64,000 nt of DNA from WTAW01 sp964406575 (GTDB lineage Bacteria; Acidobacteriota; Aminicenantia; Aminicenantales; Aminicenantaceae), in assembly GCA_964406575.1 (NCBI GenBank), contig CAYOSH010000020.1, positions 6,737 through 70,736 of the forward strand, in the 5' to 3' direction. The notes beneath the pieces are model-generated. The model did not search any database. It saw only the letters and a list, made by a program, of their open reading frames with translations, and was not told where the DNA came from. This document shows, in pieces, positions 8,386 to 15,887 of the stretch. The number at the start of each line of letters is the position of its first letter. Within the stretch, counting starts at the first letter, position 1. The translations under genes were made by a program, and so were the position numbers.

Positions 8386-8425
8386 CCTATGCTATCATCT
8401 CCTGCTGTGTTACAGAGTCACGCTT

Positions 8426-8680
8426 GAGTCATGTGGGTGCATTTCCAAACCGGTGATCGAATGAACACAAGTTGCTTTATTGAGTGTCCCAATTGGTGAT
8501 TGCGAAAACACGCTCAGTTTCCCCAGCGAGGAAACTTCGCTCGGTTCCGGGCTTCCCTCACCTCTGCCCCCGGGAGATGTGCCATGCCCACCTGGAGCCC
8601 TTCACACGGTTTTCTCCACCACACAATTGGGACACTCGGATATCATTAATCAGAGATTTGGAAATGGTAACGAGTCATGT
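8426..8680. mobile_element. 237-bp palindromic MITE-like element with 9-bp target-site duplication
   Basis: The 9-mer GAGTCATGT occurs at 8426-8434 and again at 8672-8680. Between them, 8435-8671 forms terminal inverted repeats: the left end has GCATTTCCAAA with GTGATCGAATGA, and the right end reads, in reverse complement, CCATTTCCAAA with CTGATTAATGA. Second inner arms, GAGTGTCCCAATTG at the left (8483) and CAATTGGGACACTC at the right (8627-8640), are exact complements. No transposase is encoded, so this is a non-autonomous element. Related or decayed copies lie near 24.37, 47.35, 48.98 and 63.9 kb. Confidence 0.8.
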
Positions 8681-8687
8681 CTGAGTA

Positions 8688-8716
8688 TTGACACTCAAGG
8701 ACTAAATCATTAATAT
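8688..8716 (+). promoter_or_regulatory. Strong sigma70-type promoter for tRNA-Val/thrS
   Basis: A perfect TTGACA (8688-8693) is followed after 17 nt by TAATAT (8711-8716), and the tRNA begins 20 nt later. It lies immediately outside the right target duplication of the mobile element, so the insertion has not broken it. Transcription could continue through the tRNA into thrS, 67 nt further on. Confidence 0.75.
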
Positions 8717-8736
8717 ATATAGGCTTGTGAAAGCTT

Positions 8737-8811
8737 AGGCGCGTAGCTCAGTGGAAGAGTGCTTCCTTGACGCGGAAGAAGTCGAGGGTTCGATCCCCTC
8801 CGCGCCTACCA
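8737..8811 (+). tRNA. tRNA-Val (anticodon GAC), CCA encoded
   Basis: A full cloverleaf is visible. The acceptor stem AGGCGCG (8737-8743) pairs with CGCGCCT (8801-8807), followed by discriminator A and encoded CCA. The anticodon arm CTTCC-TTGACGC-GGAAG gives anticodon GAC (Val, reading GUC/GUU). The T arm contains GGTTCGATCCC. It sits just upstream of thrS under a consensus promoter. Confidence 0.97.
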
Positions 8812-8878
8812 TTTTTATTGGGTATTCTGAGGGACCAGCAAAGAGATTGTGCCTGCCTTTTGAATACATTAAACGGGA

Positions 8879-10801
8879 ATGAGTGAAAAAGTTAAGATCA
8901 AAGTCGACAAGTCTGTGCACTCTGTCATGAAAGGGACATCTCTATCGGATTTTTTTTCTAGCCTGGGGCTGACCCAAAAACCTCTTTTTGCCAAAATCGA
9001 TGGACAGACGTTCGACTTGGACACTCCTATTGAGAAAGATCTGGAAGTTCAACCGGTTCATGAGGGCAGCAAAGAGGCTCTGGATGTCCTCCGGCACAGT
9101 GCGGCTCACCTCCTGGCGCATGCCGTGCTTGATTTGTTTCCCGGGACCCAAACGGGGATCGGCCCTGCTGTGGAGAACGGATTCTACTATGATTTTCTCC
9201 GAGAGAGTTCCTTTACACCGGAAGACTTGGAAAAGATCCAAAACAGGATGAGAGAACTTTCGCAAAAGAATCTCCCCATAAAGAGGCAGTTTTTCCCCAA
9301 GGATGAAGCGATCGCGCGCTTCAGAGAGATGGGACAGGACCTGAAAGTGGAACTCATCGAGGAAAAGGCCGGGGATGAAGTCAGCACGTACGGGCAAGAT
9401 GGTTTTCTCGACTTCTGTCGTGGTCCGCACGTGCCGTCCACAGGATACATCAAACACTTCAAGATTCTTTCCGTTTCGGGAGCTTACTGGAAAGGAGACG
9501 AGAAAAGGCAACAACTCCAGAGGATCTATGGAGCTGTCTATTTCACCAAGAAAGAGCTCAAAGACTATCTTGCCCTTCTGGAAGAAGCTAAGAAACGGGA
9601 TCACAGGAAACTCGGGCCAGAGCTTGATCTCTATAGCTTTAACGAGCAGCTCGGAGGCGGACTGATTCTCTGGCACCCCAAAGGGGCTGCTATCCGATCC
9701 GTGATCGAAGATCACTGGAGGGAGGAACATCGAAAAGCGGGGTACGAACTGCTCTATTCTCCCCATATCGCCAAACTGGATGTGTGGCGGACAAGCGGAC
9801 ATACAGAATTTTATGACGCCCTATACCCTGCTTTTGAACGCGATGGGATTGAATACCAGTTGAAGCCCATGAATTGCCCTTTTCATATCATGGTCTACAA
9901 CTCGAAACAGCGGAGTTATCGAGAGCTCCCCATACGCTGGGCAGAACTCGGGACGGTGTACCGTTACGAGCGCAGTGGAGTCTTGCATGGCCTTATGCGG
10001 GTCAGGGGGTTCACTCAGGATGATGCGCACATTTTCTGTAGATCCGATCAACTCGAGGATGAGATAAAGAGTACGATCGCACTGGCTGTAAAGTTCCTGA
10101 CAACCTATGGTTTTGACAAGTACGATGTGTTTCTCTCCACTTGCCCGGAGAAATACTGCGGTGCACTGGGGGATTGGGAAAAGGCCACAAACGCCTTGAG
10201 GAAAGCGATGGAGGATGAAAACCTGGATTATCAGGTTGATGAAGGCGCGGGTGTTTTTTATGGTCCTAAGATCGACATAAAGATCAGAGATGCTCTCCAG
10301 CGGTCCTGGCAGTGCACGACCATTCAACTGGATTTTAACCTCTGCGAAAGGTTCGACCTTCACTACGTAGGAGAGGACGGCAAATTTCACAGGCCGTTCA
10401 TGCTCCACAGGGCGCTCCTCGGTTCATTGGAGAGATTCTTCGGCATCTTGATCGAGCATTACAATGGGAATTTTCCTCTCTGGTTAGCTCCGGTCCAGGC
10501 GATCATCATTCCTATCGCCGACAGACATAATGCTTATGCCGATTCATTGTCTCAGCGCTTCAAGAACGAAGGCCTGCGTACGGAGGTCGATGGCCGTCGT
10601 GAAAAAATGGGCTATAAGATCCGTGACGCGGAAAAGCACAAAATTCCTCTTATCCTCATCGTCGGTGATAAAGAGATCGAGCAGGAGAAAGTATCGGTCA
10701 GAGTTCACACTTTGGGGGATCGAGGACAGATGAGTGTGAACGAATTTCTTGAAAAAACTTGGGAATTGATTAAAAATAAATCATTGCAATACGAACTTTA
10801 A
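8879..10801 (+). CDS. thrS: Threonyl-tRNA synthetase
   Basis: 640 residues, full length. Domains in order: TGS (about 1-62), editing domain with RHSAAHLLAHAV near 74-85, class II catalytic core with MNCPFHIMVY and the motif 3 region HRALLGSLERFFGILIEHY, and a C-terminal anticodon-binding domain (VDGRREKMGYKIRDAEKHKIP). It charges tRNA-Thr in the cytoplasm. The AAGGAGG that begins at the thrS stop is the ribosome-binding site of infC, so the two are tightly linked as in many bacteria. No T-box leader is seen; the only upstream RNA element is the tRNA-Val. Confidence 0.98.
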   Translation: MSEKVKIKVDKSVHSVMKGTSLSDFFSSLGLTQKPLFAKIDGQTFDLDTPIEKDLEVQPVHEGSKEALDVLRHSAAHLLAHAVLDLFPGTQTGIGPAVENGFYYDFLRESSFTPEDLEKIQNRMRELSQKNLPIKRQFFPKDEAIARFREMGQDLKVELIEEKAGDEVSTYGQDGFLDFCRGPHVPSTGYIKHFKILSVSGAYWKGDEKRQQLQRIYGAVYFTKKELKDYLALLEEAKKRDHRKLGPELDLYSFNEQLGGGLILWHPKGAAIRSVIEDHWREEHRKAGYELLYSPHIAKLDVWRTSGHTEFYDALYPAFERDGIEYQLKPMNCPFHIMVYNSKQRSYRELPIRWAELGTVYRYERSGVLHGLMRVRGFTQDDAHIFCRSDQLEDEIKSTIALAVKFLTTYGFDKYDVFLSTCPEKYCGALGDWEKATNALRKAMEDENLDYQVDEGAGVFYGPKIDIKIRDALQRSWQCTTIQLDFNLCERFDLHYVGEDGKFHRPFMLHRALLGSLERFFGILIEHYNGNFPLWLAPVQAIIIPIADRHNAYADSLSQRFKNEGLRTEVDGRREKMGYKIRDAEKHKIPLILIVGDKEIEQEKVSVRVHTLGDRGQMSVNEFLEKTWELIKNKSLQYEL

Positions 10802-10813
10802 AGGAGGCTCGTC

Positions 10814-11443
10814 ATTAGAAGGCGCACATTTTATCCCGGTCGAAGGAAAGAAAAACCCCATCGGATAAACGAAATGATAAGAGCAAGAGAAGTCAGAATC
10901 ATCGATGAGAACAAGGAACAGATAGGCGTTAAGCCATTGTCCGAAGCTATTGCCATCGCACAAGATAGGGGTTTGGACCTGGTCGAGGTCGCCCCGCAGG
11001 CCAATCCGCCGGTATGTCGCGTTATGGATTATGGAAAATTTCTGTACGAATTGCATAAAAAGGCTCAGGAAGCAAAGAAACATCAGAAACAGATCCAAGT
11101 GAAAGAGATCAAATTCAGGCCGAAGATCAGCATTCACGATTACACTTTTAAGATCCGTCATGTGAAAAGATTTCTAACGGAGGGGAATAAAGTCAAGATA
11201 ACCGTTATGCTCAGAGGCAGAGAGAAAGCCAAGCCTGAGCTGGCTCTGGGCATTTTGGATAGAGTTTTTGTCGATGTGGAAGAACTTGGAACTCAGGATG
11301 GATCTGTCCGGAAACAGCCATGGGCTGTTTCAGTCCTGTTGAGCCCCACAAAGTCAGGAGAGAAAGATGCCAAAATTAAAAACACACAAGGGAGCAAAAA
11401 AGAGGTTCAAGATAACAGGGAAGAAGAAAGTAATGCACAGTAA
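10814..11443 (+). CDS. infC: Translation initiation factor IF-3, AUU start
   Basis: 209 residues from ATT 10814, preceded by AAGGAGG (10801-10807) at 6-nt spacing. The next in-frame ATG (10874) would remove the N-terminal RRRTFYPGRR-RINEMIRAREVR segment conserved in IF3. AUU is the known rare infC start, used for autoregulation because IF3 discriminates against it. The N-domain (about 1-90), helical linker and C-domain are present. The tail of about 25 residues after LLSPTKSG is not typical; it is encoded in another frame of rpmI, overlapping it by 77 nt. Confidence 0.95.
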   Translation: MRRRTFYPGRRKEKPHRINEMIRAREVRIIDENKEQIGVKPLSEAIAIAQDRGLDLVEVAPQANPPVCRVMDYGKFLYELHKKAQEAKKHQKQIQVKEIKFRPKISIHDYTFKIRHVKRFLTEGNKVKITVMLRGREKAKPELALGILDRVFVDVEELGTQDGSVRKQPWAVSVLLSPTKSGEKDAKIKNTQGSKKEVQDNREEESNAQ

Positions 11444-11567
11444 AGCCAATAGAAGCCATATATTAACCAAGAAGACAGCAAAAAGAAAAAGGAAATTGGG
11501 GAAAAAAGCCCTAGTCAGTCCATCCGACCACAGCAGAATCAAAGAGATGCTGCCATACGAATTTTAG
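11367..11567 (+). CDS. rpmI: Ribosomal protein L35
   Basis: 66 residues, the usual length. It begins MPKLKTHKGAKKRFKITG and carries the family motif HILTKKTAKRKRKLG, ending in MLPYEF. The start has AGGAGAG at 11356-11362. The first 77 nt overlap the 3' end of infC in a different frame, so the two are probably translationally coupled. Large-subunit component. Confidence 0.97.
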   Translation: MPKLKTHKGAKKRFKITGKKKVMHSKANRSHILTKKTAKRKRKLGKKALVSPSDHSRIKEMLPYEF

Positions 11568-11659
11568 AGCAGACGCCCTTCATTTTTCGGGAACGACCTT
11601 TCAATGATTTTGCCGCTTGCCATTCGTTTTGACATGAGCTTATATCTAAGGAGAACACT

Positions 11660-12016
11660 ATGCCGAGAGTAAGACGAGGATCAAAAAAAAGACAAAGACG
11701 ATCGAACATACTGAAACAAGCCAAAGGGTATTGGGGAACGAGAAGTCGTAATTACAGGACAGCCAAAGAAGCTGTAGAGCGCGCTCTCCAGTATTCCTAC
11801 AGGGACCGGAGAACTCGCAAGAGGGATTTTCGAAGACTTTGGATCATCCGCATTAAAGCCGCGGCTGAGAACAATGGCCTTTCCTACAGCCGCTTTATGC
11901 ACGGATTAAAGGCGCAGAACATCGAACTTGACAGGAAGATTCTGGCGGACTTAGCTGTCCATTCTCCCCAGACCTTCCTACAGCTGGTTCAGAAAGTCAA
12001 AGAGGCGAACATCTGA
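11660..12016 (+). CDS. rplT: Ribosomal protein L20
   Basis: 118 residues starting MPRVRRGSKKRQRR, with the typical RDRRTRKRDFRRLWI and AAVHSPQTF-like C-terminal region (LAVHSPQTFLQLV). AAGGAGAA precedes the ATG. It binds 23S rRNA during 50S assembly. In other bacteria L20 represses the infC-rpmI-rplT mRNA by binding its leader or the rpmI region; the 92-nt gap before rplT is where a coupling structure could sit, but I do not resolve one. Confidence 0.98.
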   Translation: MPRVRRGSKKRQRRSNILKQAKGYWGTRSRNYRTAKEAVERALQYSYRDRRTRKRDFRRLWIIRIKAAAENNGLSYSRFMHGLKAQNIELDRKILADLAVHSPQTFLQLVQKVKEANI

Positions 12017-12032
12017 GACTCACACAGGTCAA

Positions 12033-13067
12033 ATGAGCGGGCTCAAAGAGAAGATCGAAGGACTCCAAAAGCAATTCGACGAAGCTGTCGAAGGCATAAA
12101 GGATGAGAAATCTCTCCAAGAGGTGCGCAACCTGTATTTGAGCCGGAGTCGGGGGTATATGAGTGCTCTCTTTGGAGAGTTGAAGGCCCTCAAACCAGAA
12201 GAAAAACCAGATGCGGGCAAGGAAATAAACGCCTTCAAGGAGTTCGTGCAGGAGAGGCTTCAGTCGGTTCAGATGAAGCTCAACGCGCCCTCTGAAACAG
12301 GAGACAGAGTGGACCTCACCCTTCCGGGGGAAACGTGCTACATCGGTTCTCCTCATCCTATCCTGATCATCCAACAGGAGATCGAAAGTATTTTCTCGAG
12401 AATGGGTTTTTCTGTTGAGGAAGGGCCGGAGATCGAAACAGATTACTATAATTTTGAGGCGCTCAATTTCCCTCCGCATCATCCTGCCCGCGATGATTGG
12501 GATACGCTTTATATCAACGAGGATTTTCTCCTGCGCACACACACCTCACCCGTACAGATCCGTGTAATGGAAAAAAGAAAGCCCCCTATCCGGGTCATGA
12601 CTCCTGGGAAGGTGTTTCGTAAGGAATCACCCGACCCCACCCATCTGCCGATGTTCTATCAAGTGGAAGGCTTGGTCGTCGACCGGGGAATCACATTCGC
12701 ACATCTGAAGGGCACGCTGGAGAGTTTTTTGAAGAGCCTTTTCTATGAAAAGACAAAAATCAGGTTTAGGCCCAGTTTTTTCCCCTTCACTGAGCCGTCG
12801 GCCGAAGTGGATATCGGATGCACGGTCTGTAATGGTGAAGATCCTGTTTGCCGGGTCTGTGGAGGGGCTGGATGGATAGAACTCCTAGGGTCTGGAATGG
12901 TCGACCCTCAAGTCCTTAAGAATGTGAATATAGACCCGGAGCAGTATTCGGGATTCGCCTTTGGATTGGGCATCGACCGGGCAGCTATGTTTTTATACCA
13001 GATCCCCGACTTGAGGTATTTTTATGAGAATGACCTAAGGTTCATTCGGCAATTCTTAAAAAAATGA
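12033..13067 (+). CDS. pheS: Phenylalanyl-tRNA synthetase alpha subunit
   Basis: 344 residues, standard length. An N-terminal coiled coil (1-90) is followed by the class II core with THTSPVQIRVM, GKVFRKESPDPTHLPMFYQVEGLVVD, FFPFTEPSAEVDI and FGLGIDRAAM. A CTVC-x6-CRVC insert before GGAGWIELLGSGMV looks like a small zinc-binding loop found in some pheS lineages. It overlaps pheT by ATGA and forms the alpha2beta2 enzyme with it. Confidence 0.98.
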   Translation: MSGLKEKIEGLQKQFDEAVEGIKDEKSLQEVRNLYLSRSRGYMSALFGELKALKPEEKPDAGKEINAFKEFVQERLQSVQMKLNAPSETGDRVDLTLPGETCYIGSPHPILIIQQEIESIFSRMGFSVEEGPEIETDYYNFEALNFPPHHPARDDWDTLYINEDFLLRTHTSPVQIRVMEKRKPPIRVMTPGKVFRKESPDPTHLPMFYQVEGLVVDRGITFAHLKGTLESFLKSLFYEKTKIRFRPSFFPFTEPSAEVDIGCTVCNGEDPVCRVCGGAGWIELLGSGMVDPQVLKNVNIDPEQYSGFAFGLGIDRAAMFLYQIPDLRYFYENDLRFIRQFLKK

Positions 13068-15118
13068 GAATAAGTGTTCATTGGCTTAAGGACTTTATCG
13101 AGCTGGATCTGTCTACCTCTGGATTGATAGACATCCTGAACACCATCGGGCTGCTTGTCGATTCTTGGGAGGAGAAGAGAGGAGATATTCTTCTCGAAGT
13201 GGAGACGTATGCCAATAGGCCAGACACCCTTGGACATCTGGGTGTGGCCCGCGAGTTGGCCGTTGCTCTAGATCTTCCCCTTAAAGTAAAGGATTGGCCG
13301 CTGATAGAGGGCCCTGTGAGTTCCTCCGATAGTATCGATATAGAGATTTACGATGACAATCTCTGTGCCCGATACTGCGGGGTCGTTGTGAAAGGGGTCA
13401 AAGTGGAACCCTCTCCCCCGTGGCTGGTAGAGAAAATTGAAGCAATGGGATTAATCCCCATCAATAATGTGGTGGATGTTTCCAATTATGTTCTGTTTGC
13501 AACGGCCCAGCCTATCCATATGTTCGACCTCTCCAAACTTTCGGGAAGAAAGATCATCGTCCGGAAGGCGAAAAAAGGGGAAGTCTTTCGAAGCCTTGAA
13601 GGAGAGGATATCAAGCTGAGTCCGGATATGTTGGTCATCGCGGATGAACACAAACCTGTCGCTCTAGCGGGCATCATCGGGGGAGAAAATTCGGCCGTCA
13701 CTGATAAGACCCAGGATCTGCTTATTGAAAGTGCATATTTTGACCCTGTTTCTATCAGGAAAACGGCAAAACTTACAGGCTTGCAGACAGATGCCAACTA
13801 CCGGTTTGAAAGGGGATCTGATATCTCCTTTCCCCCTAAGGCCGCGGTGATGGCCGCATCTTTGCTCACTCAGTTCGGGGGAAAAGCTGCCAAAGGGATC
13901 GTGGATATCTATCCCAAACCGAGGAAGAACAAAACAGTGATGCTCCGTCAACACCGCGTCAGCGAGCTTCTGGGTGTAGACATCAAAGATGATTTTATCG
14001 TGGAGACACTTTCCAAATTAGAGTTCGAATTGGAGACAAAGAAACGGGGCATATGGCAGGTTCAAGTTCCTTTTTTTAGGATCGATGTGGAGAGGGAGGC
14101 GGATCTTGTCGAAGAGATTGCCAGATTCTATGGTTACGAGAACATCCCTTCTCGATTTCCACCTCTCACAGCCGTGGAGCCCCCTCCAAATCCCAGGAAA
14201 AGACAGACGGAGAAAATCCGTCAAACGCTCTTCCATTATGGATTCGATGAAGTGGTGAACACCAGTTTTGCTGACCCTGATGATGAAGAGAAACTCGTGA
14301 GCGGGCGGAAGGCCATAACGATCAGAAATCCCATCTCCACAAAAGCATCTCTCCTGAGAACGACGCTTCTAGGGGGGTTGCTCGCAAGCATCGCCTGGAA
14401 TGTGAACAGAGGAGCTGAAGGCATCCATATTTTTGAGATGGGCAATGTCTATTTTTGGGAAGATGATGCCAGTAGTGAACAGCTGTCGTTGGGCATAGCC
14501 ACCACTGGATATCGCGGGCTGGACAGCTGGCATGAACCACGACGCCAGACAGATTATTTCTATCTCAAGGGGGCGTGTGAGGCCATACTCTCTCTGCTGC
14601 GCTATGAACCTGTCGTTTTTCAACCCGGCCGGCATCCTTCCCTTGAAAAGGAGAGCGCTCTCGCACTCTTGCTTAAAGGGAAAAGGATCGGATTTATCGG
14701 GGTTGTGCGCAGAGACATCTGCGAGTCCTATTCCTTGAAGGGACAAATTTGGGCTGCGGAGTTGGACCTTAACCGTCTTTTCCAAAAACAGCCAAAATCC
14801 TTTCAGTATGTCCCAGTGATCAAATATCCAAAAGTGGTCAGGGACATTTCCTTTATCGCAGACCGAAAGATCAGCTATCAAGAGATCAAACAGACGCTGG
14901 AGGAGCTTACTATCCCTAACTTGGAGAGATTCGAGCTGTACGACCGGTTCGCCGGAGCTTCAATCCCCGAAGGGAAGGAGAGCCTTTCATTCCGGTTTCT
15001 GTACCAACACCCTCATAGGACATTACTTGCTGAGGAAGTCGACGGTTTTCAGGAAAAAATCATCAAAGCACTGTCCGGCAAGTTTGATTTCCAACTGAGG
15101 GGAGGAGGGAAAAATTGA
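13064..15118 (+). CDS. pheT: Phenylalanyl-tRNA synthetase beta subunit lacking the tRNA-binding (EMAP-II-like) domain
   Basis: 684 residues, over 100 shorter than the usual 790-800. The N-terminal MRISVHWLKDFIELDL runs directly into EVETYANRPDTLGHLGVARELAVAL, so the OB-fold tRNA-binding domain normally inserted after about residue 40 is absent. B3/4 and B5 editing and structural domains, the catalytic-like core and the C-terminal anticodon-binding (FDX-ACB) domain (YPKVVRDISFI) are present. It starts in the ATGA overlap with pheS and its stop overlaps the next start, TTG. The deletion looks clean and in frame, so it is probably a lineage trait. Confidence 0.95.
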   Translation: MRISVHWLKDFIELDLSTSGLIDILNTIGLLVDSWEEKRGDILLEVETYANRPDTLGHLGVARELAVALDLPLKVKDWPLIEGPVSSSDSIDIEIYDDNLCARYCGVVVKGVKVEPSPPWLVEKIEAMGLIPINNVVDVSNYVLFATAQPIHMFDLSKLSGRKIIVRKAKKGEVFRSLEGEDIKLSPDMLVIADEHKPVALAGIIGGENSAVTDKTQDLLIESAYFDPVSIRKTAKLTGLQTDANYRFERGSDISFPPKAAVMAASLLTQFGGKAAKGIVDIYPKPRKNKTVMLRQHRVSELLGVDIKDDFIVETLSKLEFELETKKRGIWQVQVPFFRIDVEREADLVEEIARFYGYENIPSRFPPLTAVEPPPNPRKRQTEKIRQTLFHYGFDEVVNTSFADPDDEEKLVSGRKAITIRNPISTKASLLRTTLLGGLLASIAWNVNRGAEGIHIFEMGNVYFWEDDASSEQLSLGIATTGYRGLDSWHEPRRQTDYFYLKGACEAILSLLRYEPVVFQPGRHPSLEKESALALLLKGKRIGFIGVVRRDICESYSLKGQIWAAELDLNRLFQKQPKSFQYVPVIKYPKVVRDISFIADRKISYQEIKQTLEELTIPNLERFELYDRFAGASIPEGKESLSFRFLYQHPHRTLLAEEVDGFQEKIIKALSGKFDFQLRGGGKN

Positions 15119-15375
15119 CAAGTGAACTAGAAAGAATTAAAATTCTTGAGGGAAAAGTCTCCCAAGTTGTTGATTACCTGAATAAACTCGTTGGTGAGAA
15201 CGAGAGGCTTAAACAGCAGATAAAAGAACTCAAAGCAGATAATAAGATCCTTGCAGAGAAGGAAAAAAGGGCAGAAAAGCTTGATGAGAGCTTGAAAAAA
15301 TATGAAAACGAAAGGGAGGTCATTAAAGAAAAGATTGAGGCTTTGATAAATCAAATTGATCAGCTCGGATTATGA
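15115..15375 (+). CDS. Short coiled-coil protein, ZapB-like
   Basis: 86 residues from TTG 15115, which overlaps the pheT stop; its own stop overlaps the zapA ATG (ATGA). Nearly the whole chain is predicted coiled coil by heptad pattern (LEGKVSQVVDYLNKLVGENERLKQQIKEL). Length, charge and position before zapA fit a cell-division ZapB-type protein that bridges ZapA/FtsZ, but coiled coils carry little family signal, so the name is only suggestive. Confidence 0.75.
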   Translation: MTSELERIKILEGKVSQVVDYLNKLVGENERLKQQIKELKADNKILAEKEKRAEKLDESLKKYENEREVIKEKIEALINQIDQLGL

Positions 15376-15698
15376 TCGACAAAATTATCGAAATAGAGAT
15401 TTACAGACAGAAATATAGGATAAAAGTCAAAGGAGAAGAGGATGAGAAGTACATAAGCCATCTCACTTCGTACGTTGATCAGAAAATGAGAGAGGTTGCT
15501 GTCAAATCAAAATCTGTGGATTCTTTAAAAATTGCGGTTCTTGCCGCTTTGAATATTGCGGATGAGTTTTTTCTTTCCCAAAAGAAGCTGGATCAACTCA
15601 GCGAAGTGATAGGGCATATGGAGAATGAGATAGAAGGTTTGGAGGTTTTCCTAAAAAAGGATTCAAAGGCATTCGATAAAATCGGTGAAGCAACATAA
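15372..15698 (+). CDS. zapA: Cell division protein ZapA
   Basis: 108 residues. The N-terminal beta/alpha domain contains IEIEIYRQKYRIKV and YISHLTSYVDQKMREVA, the standard ZapA pattern, followed by DSLKIAVLAALNIADEFF and a C-terminal coiled coil. ZapA crosslinks FtsZ filaments. It starts within the ATGA overlap of the preceding coiled-coil gene. A structured RNA candidate follows in the gap before rny, a position where 6S RNA genes sit in several bacterial groups. Confidence 0.92.
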   Translation: MIDKIIEIEIYRQKYRIKVKGEEDEKYISHLTSYVDQKMREVAVKSKSVDSLKIAVLAALNIADEFFLSQKKLDQLSEVIGHMENEIEGLEVFLKKDSKAFDKIGEAT

Positions 15699-15704
15699 TA
15701 AATT

Positions 15705-15850
15705 GAGAACTACGAGTAGGGCCAATCGCACAGCACTTGCCCTAGGAAAAAAATGGAAAAATCCAAGAGAGAAAATGTGATCAGGAACTGCTTGCAGGAG
15801 TTTCTCTTAGTGCGACAGCTGATAGAGTGAATAGATCCTAACCCTCCACA
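15705..15850 (+). ncRNA. Structured RNA candidate, possibly 6S RNA
   Basis: The zapA-rny gap folds well. TAGGGC (15717-15722) pairs with GCCCTA (15739-15744). AAGAGAGAAA (15765-15774) pairs with TTTCTCTT (15801-15808), enclosing a second small hairpin. TCGCAC (15726-15731), in the loop of the first hairpin, can pair with GTGCGA (15810-15815), either as a pseudoknot or as an alternative long stem. Location after zapA matches the common site of ssrS. I could not match the canonical 6S central bubble, so the identity is tentative; a leader element for rny is the alternative. Confidence 0.4.
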
Positions 15851-15887
15851 CTTTCATCTCCTTTGACCTCACGAGGAGGTGGTTGAA

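Noticed and set aside
8426..8680. CRISPR or riboswitch reading of the 8.4-kb repeat
   Set aside because: There is a single nested palindrome with a target duplication, not regularly spaced direct repeats, and copies are dispersed next to unrelated genes.
8942..9802. 286-codon minus-strand frame inside thrS
   Set aside because: Antisense shadow of a fully conserved synthetase; no ribosome-binding site or known motif.
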